Assembly: GCA_032716605.1 (NCBI GenBank)
Contig: JAVRFV010002311.1
Coordinates: 2,552,492 to 2,616,491 of the forward strand
Length of the DNA: 64,000 nt
Reading direction: 5' to 3'
From: Paralithodes platypus
Lineage: Eukaryota > Arthropoda > Malacostraca > Decapoda > Lithodidae
Shown: piece after piece, positions 1 through 11,326 of the stretch
Layout of the letters: every line of letters starts with the position of its first letter
Numbering within the stretch: the first letter of the stretch is position 1
Position numbers and translations under genes: made by a program
Notes under the pieces: generated by a model
Database searches by the model: none
Seen by the model: the letters and a program-made list of their open reading frames with translations, nothing else
What the model was told of the DNA's origin: nothing

Positions 1-125
1 TGTGTTTCAACTGGTCCGAGAACGCATCCCCATTCACCTCCATTAATGTTAGGGTTTGCTATACAATTTTTCTATTTAAGATCGGGTTTTCATGAACGTA
101 ACCTAATTATAAATCGAGGGAGACG
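1..125. repeat. MITE family M1, partial copy cut by window edge
   Basis: Matches the complete M1 copies at 10025-10216, 27279-27467 and 58390-58565: the stretch reading 'agaacgcatccccatt', then the gap, then 'aaatcgagggagac'. It has the same orientation as the 27279 copy. The left end lies outside the window and the right terminus has decayed. Confidence 0.7.
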
Positions 126-725
126 TTACCGAGAGCATGACTGTAGGAAACCGTGTGATTGACTTGTGTAAGTACTGTATGTATGCATACCCAGGCATAA
201 GTGGGAGTGGCTGACTCGAGACAGAGTTCGTACTGAAACAACAATAAAGTTACAGTTCTTAGGACCACTTTTGCGTTCGTTCCCTTGCCCCTTCTCTGTC
301 TCGTCTAGTAGGTGAATATTTTTTTGGAGGAGGATTCCTAGCCACCCGCCCCCGTACAGGAAAAGAGACAGACAGATAGACAGACAGATTGACTTACAAG
401 AATAATTTGCTTATAAAACCATTAATTGGTCATATTTAACTAGACAGACGCCTATGAAAATTTAATAATTTAAGTCTATTTTATAGCTTTATTTGATTTA
501 TTTTGTAAAATCTTGATGAGTTGCAGGTTGCAGTCTGAGGTAGATAATTGGTTGGAGCCGATTGGCTGATGGTACTGTATACTGTTTTATTTATGTTTTT
601 CAACTGAAATATGTAATTGAGACATACCATTCAGTTCTCTAGCTCAAATAGTCCAAGTGCAAAATAGCCAAGTAAGTTATAATATATTGAGAGTACGGTA
701 CCTACACATTATGGCTACTGTACAT

Positions 726-726
<1 letters not shown>
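126..726. other. Non-coding, no recognised feature
   Basis: AT-rich sequence with a short GACA/GATA-like run near 368-390. I see no coding exon, no recognisable repeat and no convincing regulatory site here. Confidence 0.5.
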
Positions 727-758
<32 letters not shown>

Positions 759-1000
759 TTCCAACTACTCCCTCTCGGGCATAGGCTGAGAGCCTGTACA
801 TTCCACCGCTCAACACGGTGAAGCCCGTGAGGTCTTGTTCCAGTCTGGGGAGTGAGACATGTGAAGCATCCATCATGGCTCGAAGCAGCTCCATCTCTGA
901 AGCGGCTGGTTGCTTCGCTCAAGTGCTTCACCGTCTCACCCTCCAGACTCAGACCCTCACTCTCAGAATGCCACCTATTGAGCAGTGAACTCACTAGGCA
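727..1000 (-). repeat. Possible poly(A)-tailed retrocopy
   Basis: A run of about 27 T at 729-755 is a poly(A) tail when read on the minus strand. It follows a GC-richer 240-base body (760-1000) unlike the AT-rich surroundings. The minus frame is open for 105 codons but has no recognisable domain and runs into the poly(A) as poly-Lys. A retroposed non-coding transcript is more likely than a gene. No clear target-site duplication was found. Confidence 0.35.
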
Positions 1001-1154
1001 TTGTCCCCCTGTAACATATTTTGAATATGGGAATATTCATACAGTGTTATTTAATCAGGGAACAATGAGGGTATTTTTTTGGCATTTCGGTGGGCTTTGT
1101 GGTAATGCACTGATACTAGGTACAGCACAAATTCAATCCCAATAATATCTTCCC

Positions 1155-1255
1155 ATTGACATATCGGGATTTGAACCCGGGTCCATTGGATAAATCCCTG
1201 TTAAACCCTGGCTAGCCATACTAAACTACTTTTTAACTATTCTGAGCCACTCCTT
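1155..1255 (-). repeat. tRNA-like (SINE-head) sequence
   Basis: On the minus strand a GGTTCAAATCC-type B box (plus 'gggatttgaaccc', near 1168) sits downstream of an A-box-like 'ggctag' region near 1210. The arms do not form a complete cloverleaf, so this looks like a decayed tRNA-derived SINE head, not a tRNA gene. Confidence 0.35.
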
Positions 1256-1394
1256 ACTATAGTAAGACAAATAATGTGTGTGTCCGCTATGAAATATTTT
1301 ATTATGTATTTTCCACCAACAAACTTCACCTCTAAACTCAATTAATGGAAACTGTGAAGGAGTAGATGAGAAATAATTGGGTAAGAAAGCAAGC

Positions 1395-1580
1395 ATAACG
1401 TGGAGGTAGGCGCAAAGAGAGGGTAGACCAAGAAAGACGTGGGATCAGGAGGCACAAACTGATCTCGCAGCCAAGGACTGACTGAGAGGGACACCAATTT
1501 AACTGAGCTGCCTGGATTTAGGTGAACAAAAGACTGACCTACTCACGCGTAGATCATAGTCTAAATGTAATGTATGTATG
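1395..1580 (+). repeat. Decayed 3' end of LINE family D
   Basis: Contains 'gggtagaccaagaaagacgtgggatca', the counterpart of the conserved G-R-P-R-K-T-W-D block near the C-terminus of the LINE at 61325-62296, and ends in a GTAT-rich tail (1568-1585), as that family does. The frame is broken. Short and weak, but the order of motif and tail matches the better copies. Confidence 0.4.
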
Positions 1581-2010
1581 CATGTACAGGTAAGGTATAT
1601 ATTCTTCCACCAAGTATGAAGTTAGCTATGTGATTCAGTTTAACATCAGGTGAAATGAGTGGTGCCCCTCCTGACAATTATATTCAATTTAGGAAGGACC
1701 TGTGGAGACGGCTGGTTAGAATTGCTTAATGAGATAGATCATTTATATCCCTTTTGATGTTATAGGGTTATTTTTGTAAGCTTAAGCAAATAATTTATTG
1801 TTAGCCAAACTGAAATGCCAGTCAAGTATTTATTGAGGGATTAATGTAGTGGGTGACTTTCTTTTTTAACCGGTTCAGTACATGATGTAGTCTGTCATCT
1901 TACTGTGGTGATACTATTTTATTACCTGTACTTAGATGGGGAGTCAAAACAAAATTTGATTGAAAAGATAGAGCTTACAATATGTGGTTTGTGCGATAGT
2001 GAGATATTGT

Positions 2011-2562
2011 AAAAAGATAGTAAGTATTGATATGATACCAGACCCTGTATAGGATTACTGTAGTACTGTACAGTACTAGGAAGAAATATAATATAACCTT
2101 TATAAAAGACAGTAAGTATTGATATGATACCAGACCCTGTATAGGATTACTGTAGTACTGTACAGTACTAGGAAGAAATATAATATAACCTTTATAAAAG
2201 ACAGTAAGTATTGATATGATACCAGACCCTGTATAGGATTACTGTAGTACTGTACAGTACTAGGAAGAAATATAATATAACCTTTATAAAAGACAGTAAG
2301 TATTGATATGATACCAGACCCTGTATAGGATTACTGTAGTACTGTACAGTACTAGGAAGAAATATAATATAACCTTTATAAAAGACAGTAAGTATTGATA
2401 TGATACCAGACCCTGTATAGGATTACTGTAGTACTGTACAGTACTAGGAAGAAATATAATATAACCTTTATAAAAGACAGTAAGTATTGATATGATACCA
2501 GACCCTGTATAGGATTACTGTAGTACTGTACAGTACTAGGAAGAAATATAATATAACCTTTA
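2011..2562. repeat. 92-bp tandem repeat, six copies
   Basis: The word GACCCTGTATAGG occurs at 2041, 2133, 2225, 2317, 2409 and 2501, exactly 92 bases apart each time. The whole unit is repeated with nearly no differences; the first copy differs slightly at its left edge. Six full units fill 2011-2562. Each unit contains a palindromic TAGTACTGTACAGTACTA core. The apparent minus-strand ORF inside it is a by-product of the repeat. The near identity implies recent expansion or active homogenisation. Confidence 0.95.
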
Positions 2563-2811
2563 GGCACCAGTTGGACTATAGTCTATTTTTTTCCAGCTGA
2601 GGGTAAATTGTCATGTTTCTATCTTTGTTACTCGGCTATAAGGTAGATTTTGTAGCGAAAGATGATGGTTATTCTGAAAACTTGGCATTAATATGACACA
2701 GCCATAGTAGTTTCATATATTTCCATTAAGTATCGAAAAATCAGCTAATAAGAGATTCAATTTACGATCAGCTGGAAAAAAATAGAGTAGATAATAGTCC
2801 GTCAGGCGCCT
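2562..2811. mobile_element. Foldback MITE with ~50-bp inverted ends
   Basis: The left end (GGACTATAGTCTATTTTTTT at 2573, running to CAGCTG near 2600) is the reverse complement, with few changes, of the right end (GCTGGAAAAAAATAGA to AGTCC, 2770-2800). The similarity extends outward to AGGC(A/G)CC. No ORF. Non-autonomous DNA element of about 250 bp, abutting the end of the tandem array. Superfamily not assignable: no clear target duplication. Confidence 0.7.
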
Positions 2812-2884
2812 GGTCCGAGGAGCTGGTAATATAGCACGCCTGGATGCATGGTGGGCGTTGTGGTGGTCAGGCTTCGCTGCATGT

Positions 2885-3096
2885 CTGCCTGTGAAAACCG
2901 GAGCCTCTCCGGGAGATCTGGGACCTGGGAATCTTATGCTGGGGACCCGCCTGGGTCTCTGAGTTTTCTCCTGGATGACCTAGATGTGTGTGATTATGTG
3001 TGTGTGTGTGTGTTTTTTTTTGTTGTTGTCCCTGTTCAGGCTTTGTCTCGAGTCGGCCACCCTCAATAAAAAAAATAAAAAATAAACAAAATAAAG
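2885..3096 (+). repeat. Dispersed repeat family S2, A-rich tail
   Basis: Shares with four other places in this window the blocks 'gggacctgggaatctt', 'gacctagatgtgtgtga' and 'ctcgagtcggccaccc'. Here it ends in an A-rich tail (3067-3096). Other copies: 16601-16778 and 21583-21753 on the minus strand, 25310-25432 and 54655-54785 on the plus strand. A SINE or the 3' part of a LINE. It lies just upstream of the truncated gag of the BEL/Pao element. Confidence 0.65.
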
Positions 3097-3173
3097 GGGG
3101 TATGTGCCAGCTAGTACCATATATAGTGATATGCATATTTGTAAGTTTTACAATATAATTTTATAGCACCTAA

Positions 3174-4340
3174 TTGGAGCTCAGTATTCAAAAGCAACTT
3201 GACAAGTATGAGGTCACACAAGAGGACCTGGCCGACACATACGAGGACGCCGAGTATATCGAGGTGATCAGAGAGGATACCCTATATATGGAGGGCATAC
3301 AAGTAATCGTTGCCACACTGAAGGGGATCTTGATTACAGAGGTCAAGAAAGAGCCAAAGAAATCCGCAGTCAAATTACATCTTACTCTTCCAAAATTTGA
3401 AGGTGATGCCACCATGTGGTCGGGATTTTGGGAGATGTTCAAGTGTACCATCCATGACAATCCCGACCTAACAGATATACAACGCTTCACCTATCTAAAG
3501 GGTCAGCTTCAGGGTGATGCACATAAGCTAGTCGAAGGATTCATTATCGAAAGTGCAAGCTATGCCCCAGCAATTGAGCTCCTGCAAGAGACATATGGGC
3601 ATCCAGATCGAATCAAGGCAGCTTATGTTACCAAATTCAATCAATTAGTGTCACCCAAACACCAAACAGCTGACCTGAAGGACTTCTATGCCAATACAGA
3701 GAGTGTGATGAGGTCAATCATTAGCCATGGTATTTGTTTGGAGGAATTTTGTGTGGTGACTCTTGTCAATAAGTTACCATCACCACTAAAAGAAACCATA
3801 AAACGGGAAATGGGAGACTCGAGCCTGGATTATAAAAAATTCACTCATTGCCTCCAGGCTGAAGTGTACAATATGGCGGGTCAAGACAGAGGAGGGGGTA
3901 CACCCATGGCTACGGCAACATTTACCGCCCAGAGTGAGTACAGGAAATTCAACTGTGTTCTGTGTAGTGGCACCAATCATTTATGGTACAAGTGTATGAA
4001 GTATAAGACAGGGCCTCTTAAAGTTAAAAGAGCCCGTCAACTACGTCTCTGCACTGGGTGCTTGTCAAAAGACCATGGCCATTCGGGTTGTACTAATCCT
4101 AACGTAAGAAGCTGCAAGTTTTGTAAGGGCAAACACTTTCATTCCCTGTGTACACAAAAACAAGGGAAAGAAAGTAGACCAGCGGAGGATAACACCAAGA
4201 GAGAGCATACTGCTGCTACTTCAACTACAATGTCCGTTGCCACAGGTAAAAATACAGTAATCTTGCCCACCGTACAGCTGCCGGTAAAGGGTAAGGATAA
4301 TAATTGTGTTAAAATCACTGCAATACAAACACAGAGGTAA
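3174..4340 (+). pseudogene. gag: Gag-like polyprotein of BEL/Pao element, 5'-truncated
   Basis: Gag of a BEL/Pao LTR retrotransposon; it would form the virus-like particle and bind element RNA. The frame opens straight after a TAA stop at 3171, with no ATG until 3288, so the N-terminus is missing. Residues about 70-230 match the family's DUF1759 region (LPKFEGDATMWSGFW, then a helical domain). Three cysteine/histidine clusters follow (residues about 260-330), including CVLCSGTNHLWYKC and CKFCKGKHFHSLC, typical Pao zinc knuckles. The frame ends at a TAA where the protease should continue. No 5' LTR was found upstream; S2 repeat sequence lies there instead. Confidence 0.85.
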
Positions 4341-6871
4341 ATTTCATCATCTAGACGCAATAGTGGTTGATGAATTGCCAGAACATAAAGGTGAACTTAA
4401 CCTTAAAGTCTAAACTGGTTAGTTTACAAAGTAAAGGCATAAAATTAGCCGATCCTCACGCAACGGACACAGATCAGCTGGAGCTGCTCATCGGTGCGGA
4501 TCACTACTACGATATAGTGCGACCTGGGTATAAAAGGTCAGGTAGTCTAATTCTGCTTCCTACCAAGTACGGGTACGCCATCAGTGGTTCATATGTGACA
4601 CAGCCTACAAGCTCCAGCACAGAAGTAATTACTGTATTGAAAGTAGCAGTAACACCAATGGACGAATACATGTCCACTGGTAATATTCCACCATGCAAAA
4701 ATGACTTAAATGTTTTGTGGGAATTAGATCACATCGGGATAACCCCTAAGGAATATTCACTGGTTGAGCGTCAAGCACTATCGTTGTATGAGGATACCGT
4801 TACCTACGATCCCGACAGCCAACAGTATAAAGTGAGACTGCCCTGGAACAATTCCAAGGATCAGCTGCCATCTAACAAGGGTTTGGCCATAGGCCGTCTT
4901 CGGGGACTTCAGAAAAGATTCCTCAAGGAGCCTGACTTTTGCGAGGAATACTCAAAAGTCATAAAGGAACAGGTGTCCCGGGGTTTTATAGAAGAGGTGC
5001 CTTTTGATAAGTCAGATACCGGGCATTACTTGGCTCATCATGGTGTAATCAAGGAGAGCAAAACTACGCCAGTGCGTATTGTCTTCGACTGTTCCGCCAA
5101 GATGAGTGAACGTCATCCTAGTCTTAATGACTGCCTGTACACTGGACCCTCACTGGTGCCAGATTTAGCGCAGGTTTTGCTTCGGTTTCAACTCGGTAAG
5201 TATGCCTGGGTGTCTGATATTGAGAAGGCATTTCTAATGTTAAGACTCCATGAAGACGACCAGGACTATACGCGATTTATGTGGCCCAAGTATCCGAGGC
5301 AACTGGATTCCCCCCTAATTTGTTACCGGTTCCGGGCAGTTTTATTTGGAGCGACTTGTTCCCAATTCCTTTTAAATGCCACCATTTTGAAACATTTGTC
5401 TTATGTCAGTGCAGATCCGCAGATTATTCATCAGATTCGGTCAGGGTTGTACATAGACAATTTACTGGGTACAGGAAATGAAGAAGATTTCCTGGTTAAT
5501 ACCTACGCTGTAGTCCGAGAGATTATGAATGACGCCCATCTACATTTGCGTGAATGGGCGACTAATAATTCTGTTTTGCGGACTGTACTGCAACGGGATG
5601 GTGTGGCGGCTGTACAGCAGGAACATGTTAGAGTGCTAGGGTTGTTTTGGAAAACGGACACCGATACCCTCTCATTCGGCGTTCAGTACGCGCAATATTC
5701 GCAGATTACAAAACGAATTTGCTTGAGTATGACAGCTAAACTTTTTGACCCCTTGGGGATAGTTCTACCGGTGTCGATCAAATCGAGATTATTCCTTCAG
5801 CAATTATGGAGGATAAAATTAGGATGGGATGAGGTTTTGACTGGCGATCTGGTTCAGGAGTGGGATGACATTATTTCGGATCTTCGTCTCTGTAAGGGTT
5901 TTAATTTTCCTCGGAGAGTTGTCATGGACCATCCTGTTTCCATTCATGCCTTCTCAGACGCTAGCAAGGTCGCGTACGGCACCGCCATATACTTTGTTGA
6001 CACAAGTGGCAGCCGTCTAGTCATGGCGAAGGCGAAAGTCGCCCCGATCAAATCCCTTTCCATCCCAAAATTAGAGCTGACTGCAGTTCTGTTGGCTGCT
6101 AGACTCGTTCACTTTGTAGAGGAAACTTTTAAAAATTTGCTAAATATCTCGGAGACAGTTGTATGGAGTGACAGCCAAATTACGCTCTACTGGTTACATA
6201 GCCGTAAGAAGCTACCAGTGTACGTCACCAACCGTGTCGACGAAATTCGTTCCCTGCTCCCAACCTTTGCACAGTTCCGGTATGTGTCTACCAAAGAGAA
6301 TCCAAGTGATTGCATTACTCGTGGTGTCTCTGCTAAATTTCTCAAATCTTCTGCGTTGTGGTGGAATGGCCCATGCTGGCTTAATGATCCCAACGAATGG
6401 CCAGAGAATATAGATTTGAGCGAGCAACACACTGCTATTGTGGCACCGGTAATTGACACGGTGCCTGACGAAGACACACGGTTATGGGACTGGGATAGAT
6501 TCAGCAGCTATGAAAAGTTACAACGTGTTACAGCATGGGTGTTACGATTTGTAGAAAATGTAAAAGCAAAAATTAAAGGCACACCGCCCACAGGTAGTGC
6601 TTACCTCAATGTGAAGGAGATCAGAATTGCAGATCAAATATTACATAAGCTCTGTCAACAAGAAATATATACTCAGGAATATAAAATACTGGTTAAGGGA
6701 ACAAAGTCTAGGAATAACCTGATCAATCAGTTGGGCTTACACTTGAAGGGGGACTTGATACATTGCGGAGGCAGATTACGATTGGCAGCCCTCTCTGAGG
6801 CAAGTAAGTATCCAATACTACTGCCCCCCAATCATCCCTTCACCCATCTTATCATCGATAGGTGTCACTGA
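4341..6871 (+). pseudogene. pol: BEL/Pao pol: protease remnant, reverse transcriptase, RNase H
   Basis: Continuous from 4367 to a TGA at 6869-6871. The start keeps only the last part of the Pao aspartic-protease region (ending LLIGADHYYDIV); the catalytic Asp-Ser-Gly block is absent, so a deletion and frameshift lie between 4335 and about 4400. Reverse transcriptase spans residues about 200-480, with WVSDIEKAFL for the first Asp. The catalytic box reads YIDN, not YxDD, at residue 365 (codon AAT, 5459-5461). RNase H follows, with AFSDAS, PKLELTA and VVWSDSQ, then the typical FRYVSTKENPSDCITRG block. The family is certain; this copy cannot be active. Confidence 0.92.
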
Positions 6872-8116
6872 CTCTGTTGTCATTATGGGGTTGGTCATAT
6901 AGTCACCTATGTAAGACAACGATGGTGGGTGCCTAGAATCAGGCAGGTGGTCAAGAAAGTCCTTCTCAAATGCTTAAAGTGTAGAAGAGTACAGGGAACA
7001 CCTTATGATCCCGTCGGAATTCCTCCCTTACCAAACCTGCGAACTACCCCAGGTGACCCTTACAAAGTTACCGGGGTTGACTACAGTGGAGCAATCCCTG
7101 TGAAAGATTCACCCAATCTTAAGGTGTATATGATACTTTTCACTTGTGCTGTTACCAGGGCAATTCACCTGGAACTGGTCACCAACCTCACTTGTGATAG
7201 CTTCCTACATGCCTTCCGAAGATTCTGCAGTAGACAGGGATATCCGCGTATCATGCTGAGTGACAATGCAAAGACTTTCATAGGGGCATCTACATATCTC
7301 AAAGAAGTGAGCAACAATCCTAAGATTCAGACCTGCCTAGCGGATGTAAAATGCGAATGGCGTTTCATTCCCGCCAGAGCGCCTTGGTTTGGCGCCATAG
7401 GCATCGTGAAGGCGGGTCTGAAGAAGGTGTTGGGTAGAGCTCTCATCTCGATTGAGGAACTCAACACCATACTCTTGGAGATTGAAGCCACCGTAAATGA
7501 TCGCCCTCTATACTATGCTTCTGGTGATTTGGAAGACCTTACCCCAATCACACCCTCAGTACTGGTACGTGGATACAGACTGCGGGATCTTCCTGAAGAG
7601 CATGACGAGGATACTATGGAAGATCCAGACTACATAAGTAAGGAAGTGATATCGGCCCGCTACAAATACATTCGTAAATTATCGCGAGATATTTGGCATC
7701 GCTGGTCAACAGAATATTTGGTGACTTTAAGGGAAGCGCAAAGGAATAAACTAACACCATTAAAAGGTCATTGGCCTAGGGTAGGGGACGTGGTAACCAT
7801 CCATGAGGAGGGCCCGCGCGCATTTTGGAAATTGGGTCGGATAGAGGAGTTATTACCAGGTCATGATGGTGAGGTTCGGGTAGCAAAGGTTCGCACCAGG
7901 ACTGGAGTAATCACACGGCCAACAGTCCGACTATATCCTCTTGAGGGTGACCTCGATCGCAAGGACACCCCCTCGGATCAGTTATCCATTGAAGTCCCCT
8001 CTCTGGCTTCTACTTCGGCGCAGCCTGTTGACGCGTCTGGCGAACGCCCACGTCGACAGGCAGCCCAGATATCCTCCCAAGCTTGGCGGGATAAGATTGC
8101 CTCCGGGCAAATCTAA
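6872..8116 (+). pseudogene. pol: BEL/Pao integrase and DUF5641 C-terminus
   Basis: Same reading frame as the upstream pol ORF, separated only by the TGA at 6869-6871. H2C2-type zinc-binding remnant, then CLKC. The integrase core has Asp in GVDYSG (7079-7081) and in LSDNAKTF (7262-7264). Where the third catalytic residue (Glu in a Trp-Glu-Arg triplet) belongs, after PWFGAI, the text goes straight to a Gly (about 7400), so the Glu is gone by a small in-frame deletion. The C-terminal DUF5641 block (GHWPRVGDVV ... TRPTVRLYPLE) is well kept. Ends at TAA 8114-8116. Confidence 0.9.
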
Positions 8117-8770
8117 TCATGTAAATTTTGTATATTTTCTGTTGGTGGGAATATGTCCATACTTAGTGTACTCAAACTAGTATGAACAGTCTCGATGTTA
8201 CGTAATCTGGGTTGATGTAGCGTTACGTATCATTCCGTAGTCTTAAGTTGAACGCTTCCATAACCTTGGTCGAACGTTCCATGATTGGGTAGAATATATT
8301 ATTCTATAGTAGTATATGGGAAAGTATTGTAGGATTATAATTCCCATATATATATATTTGTATTATTTAAGATTGTTTATAAGTATCTCATTGTAAAGAA
8401 GATGGGATACATTTTCCATATGTTATGCGCGTGCGCGGTATGTCACGACAGAGACGAACATAACGCGCTCGCCACTCTCCAACCAACCTCCGTCCCAGCT
8501 ACACACGCTAAGCCTTCTTCCTATAGTTTCATAATCAGGTGTTTTCGCTTCACTTTCATCTCATATCCCATATAGTCATTACATCATCATCTTTGTTAGT
8601 TATCACAAACTTAACGTAAATATCTAGCCTATCCTAGCCTATTGTAGCCTATGTCCATACTTTGTTTACTATACTAACCACTTCCAGTCATCTAGCCTAT
8701 TTTCCGCCATCCTCCAATCACCAGCTGAGTTCATCAAAGGGTAATTATATTTCTATATGGTTAATACTTA
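8117..8770 (+). other. Presumed 3' LTR region of the BEL/Pao element
   Basis: The position directly after the pol stop is where the 3' LTR should be. It contains a TATA-rich segment (8345-8362) followed by a GC-rich, CpG-containing block (8427-8500), as in a promoter plus leader. No matching 5' LTR exists in the window, so the edges cannot be fixed; the limits given are a guess. Confidence 0.4.
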
Positions 8771-9875
8771 TTCATTATCAAATATACAGTCCACTTATCT
8801 AAATTAGCCATAGAATATCAAGACACAAATTACACAGTGCCCTAATGACATTATAATACACGTTGTGTGAAACAGGTACACCGCTGATGTAAAATTAACC
8901 GGGTGTAAGATTAAGCGGGTGTTAAAATAAGCGGGTGTAATGACGACATGTTGGCCGAGGGCTGGAATGACGTCATCGCTGAGGCCCGCCTTGGCTGATG
9001 ACGCCACGATAGTCAACAACCAATCACAAGCAAGGATACACAACGTCTTGGCTTGGTTAATCAAGATGGTTATATTCTAGTTAATCGCCGTGTTTCAACC
9101 CCTCTCTTTCCCTGATATATTTCATACCCTCCCCAGCTATCGGGGTTAGTATTGTTGAGGTAAGTGAAGCAAATAAGTAAGATATATGAGGATATAAATA
9201 AAGATTCTTAGGTAAATGGGCAAATAAAATACGGTTACTCCCGCTACATAGGATCTTACCCACTGAAGTCCCTGAAAAGTGTTTATATTATTTTGTAATA
9301 ATATTTTGCTAAATCTTCAATGCGTTATTTTCACATACAGTAGTGATTTTGATAACTACTTTTGTATATGAGCGGTTCCTATTTTGTTTTGTTTGTTTTG
9401 TAAGTTTTAGCATTAATTATCATCAGGGCACCCACCCTAGCCACGCTCTGGAGCAAGGAGTGCACGGAGGTAAAAACTGCATCTCATCTCGTGTTGATCC
9501 AAAGACAACATTGATGATTTAGTTTCAGTAAAAGAAAACCCTTTCTCTGGAATTGCCATGAGGCGGAAGTTAATAAAATTATGTTGATCATAAATCAAAT
9601 GTGACAGGCACTCCTCACTTAATGTCCCCTAGTTTCAAGTTGTTTCATTACTACACTGTTCATTAATTAGGGAACAAAATCCTTTGCTTCATTATTAAGT
9701 TGTAAATCAGCGCCAACAATTGTCCAAAATTGCATTAAAAATGGCAAAATATAACAGCTTCGCTTTAAGCCATTTCATTTAAAGTCCCCATTTTCAAGAA
9801 CGTATCTACAACTTTAAGCAAGGAATAACTATAAAATGACGTCGACAATAAAACAAACGGCACTCAGTGACTTAC
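8771..9875. other. Intron-like sequence without identified gene
   Basis: AT-rich stretch upstream (in minus-strand sense, downstream) of the CAF1-nuclease exon. Contains a short repeated phrase 'aagcgggtgt' near 8911-8940. No exon or transposon recognised. Confidence 0.4.
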
Positions 9876-9997
9876 TTTTGAAGAGTTTGTTGAAGTCGAA
9901 GCCATTGTTAGCGAGGAACCTGAGGCTGGAGTTGTCATAGCACAAGACCTCACCATGCCGACCGTGGAGGTAGAAACAGAATGTGCTGTGATGGTAC
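9876..9997 (-). CDS. Exon of PARN/PNLDC1-like CAF1-family 3' exonuclease
   Basis: A 122-base minus-strand exon. It is bounded by a strong acceptor (pyrimidine tract then CAG, plus 9998-10000) and a consensus donor GTAAGT (plus 9870-9875). It encodes TFCFYLHGRHG ... SSLRFLANNGFDFNKLF. The order 'FYL ... SS..FL...GFDFNK' is the hallmark of the CAF1 deadenylase domain of poly(A)-specific ribonuclease (PARN) and its paralogue PNLDC1, Mg-dependent enzymes that trim RNA 3' ends. One base at the start and one at the end fall outside whole codons. None of the other exons is recognised. Which paralogue it is cannot be decided from 40 residues. Confidence 0.65.
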
Positions 9998-10024
9998 CTG
10001 GGGGAAGGGAGTCCCAGATACATA

Positions 10025-10216
10025 CAGGTTTCCCTCGATTTACGATCGGGTTACGTTCCTGAAAACCCGAACTTAAATAGAAAAATCATATGGCAAACCC
10101 TAAAATTAATGGGGTAAATGGGGATGCGTTCTGGGACCAGCCAAAACCCAAACCCAAATACCTAAAAACCTATAATAATATCATAAATCGGGGCATCGGA
10201 TAGTGAGGGAGGCCTG
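10025..10216. mobile_element. MITE family M1, complete copy (Tc1/mariner type)
   Basis: Ends CAGGTTTCCCTC ... GAGGGAGGCCTG are inverted repeats; TA lies at 10023-10024 and 10217-10218, the Tc1/mariner-type duplication. 192 bp, no ORF. Same family as 27279-27467 (opposite orientation), 58390-58565 and 1-125. Confidence 0.85.
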
Positions 10217-10268
10217 TATTCAGGGTCTCTCTCTCTCTGTACGGTATGTACCGGTACTGTACTGTATA

Positions 10269-10425
10269 CATGGCTCCCCGCCATGGAGTGGCTTTGGTCA
10301 CCCAGGCTTTATTGTGGTCGGCAGGAAGGGTTCTGTGGGGGCGCTCGGTTATGGCCTTGCTCTGGGCCTTGGGGCTGTTCGGCCAGGCAGCTTTGGGAAC
10401 AGGAACAACAACAACAACAACAACA
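10269..10425 (+). mobile_element. SINE family S1, 5'-truncated copy
   Basis: The last ~157 bases of SINE S1, ending in 'ggctgttcggccaggcag' and an (AAC)n tail. The 13-base sequence ACTGTACTGTATA flanks it at 10256-10268 and 10426-10438. This clean target-site duplication proves retroposition of this truncated copy. Confidence 0.9.
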
Positions 10426-10499
10426 ACTGTACTGTATATGTATGCAAGTGTGTGTGTTGGAGGGAAGGAGATATGTGAATGGGTAAATAGATCAGCAGA

Positions 10500-11311
10500 A
10501 TGAATAGATAAGTGTCAAACTGGGGCAATGTTATTTTGAGACTGGATTTAGTGCATGAGGGAATATGGGAAAAGTTAAAATGAAGTTGGATTATTTTGTC
10601 TATTTAATCACTTCCAGCGGCATAAAGGCAACAATATAGAATAACTTTAACATTGTCGGTAGCGCATTTGGCTGCTGATAGAAGGGTCGCCATTTCGAGC
10701 CCAGGCCGTGCAATTGGTAAATATCAAGCGATCTGTGGCAAATATCCCAACTTAGTTGAGTCTTGCTAAGGTACTATTATCGCTATACCAACATCAGCCA
10801 TGGTGATGACATGATATGGCAGTGTTGTGACAAGACCTTATTGTACAGGTACTGTAGTACAGTAAAAGGACTGAAACCACACACTCTGTGGATGAAGCGG
10901 TCTTTAACCTTTCCACCTCGGCAGTCTTCTTACGCTCCGTACCCGCGGAATCGGCGCGTGTTGGGCGTTATGGCCATATTTTCTTAATAGCTAAGCAATG
11001 GTAGTACAGTGGGGCCCCCATTTTCGCTTCACACACCAAATATTCCCAATTTCAATTCTCGCGCCAAAAGCCTCAATTCTCGCATCAAAATCCCAGCCGA
11101 AACCCGAAAAAGTAGCAAAAATAACGAAAAACTCAACATAAAACTAGAAAACAAACAAAAACAATAATTTTGTTTTAACATAACGAAAGAATCTGCCAGG
11201 TGCTTGCCGTTTAGAGACGAAATCCGAGTGAATCCGAGATCCGATCGTCAAATACACAAGATGCCGCCATCGTTGTATGACGTCATCACTAAGCAGACGC
11301 TTGCAGTTTAG
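10500..11311. other. Non-coding stretch with one tRNA-like sequence
   Basis: Around 10650-10712 (plus strand) 'tcggtagcgcatttggctgc' and 'atttcgagccc' resemble the A and B boxes of a tRNA-derived SINE head; a similar text is at 59550-59600. The segment 10800-10910 resembles 53110-53215 and is an unnamed dispersed repeat. No gene recognised. Confidence 0.4.
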
Positions 11312-11326
11312 CTAGTATCTGTGTTG

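Noticed and set aside
2011..2562. CRISPR array
   Set aside because: The units are contiguous without spacers, and this is animal DNA.
2376..2567. 63-residue ORF with an internal repeat
   Set aside because: Produced by translating the 92-bp tandem array.
10203..10503. Three overlapping ORFs with poly-Thr, poly-Gln and poly-Asn runs
   Set aside because: They are readings of the (AAC)n tail and GC-rich body of SINE S1; other copies are frameshifted relative to this one, so no protein is conserved.
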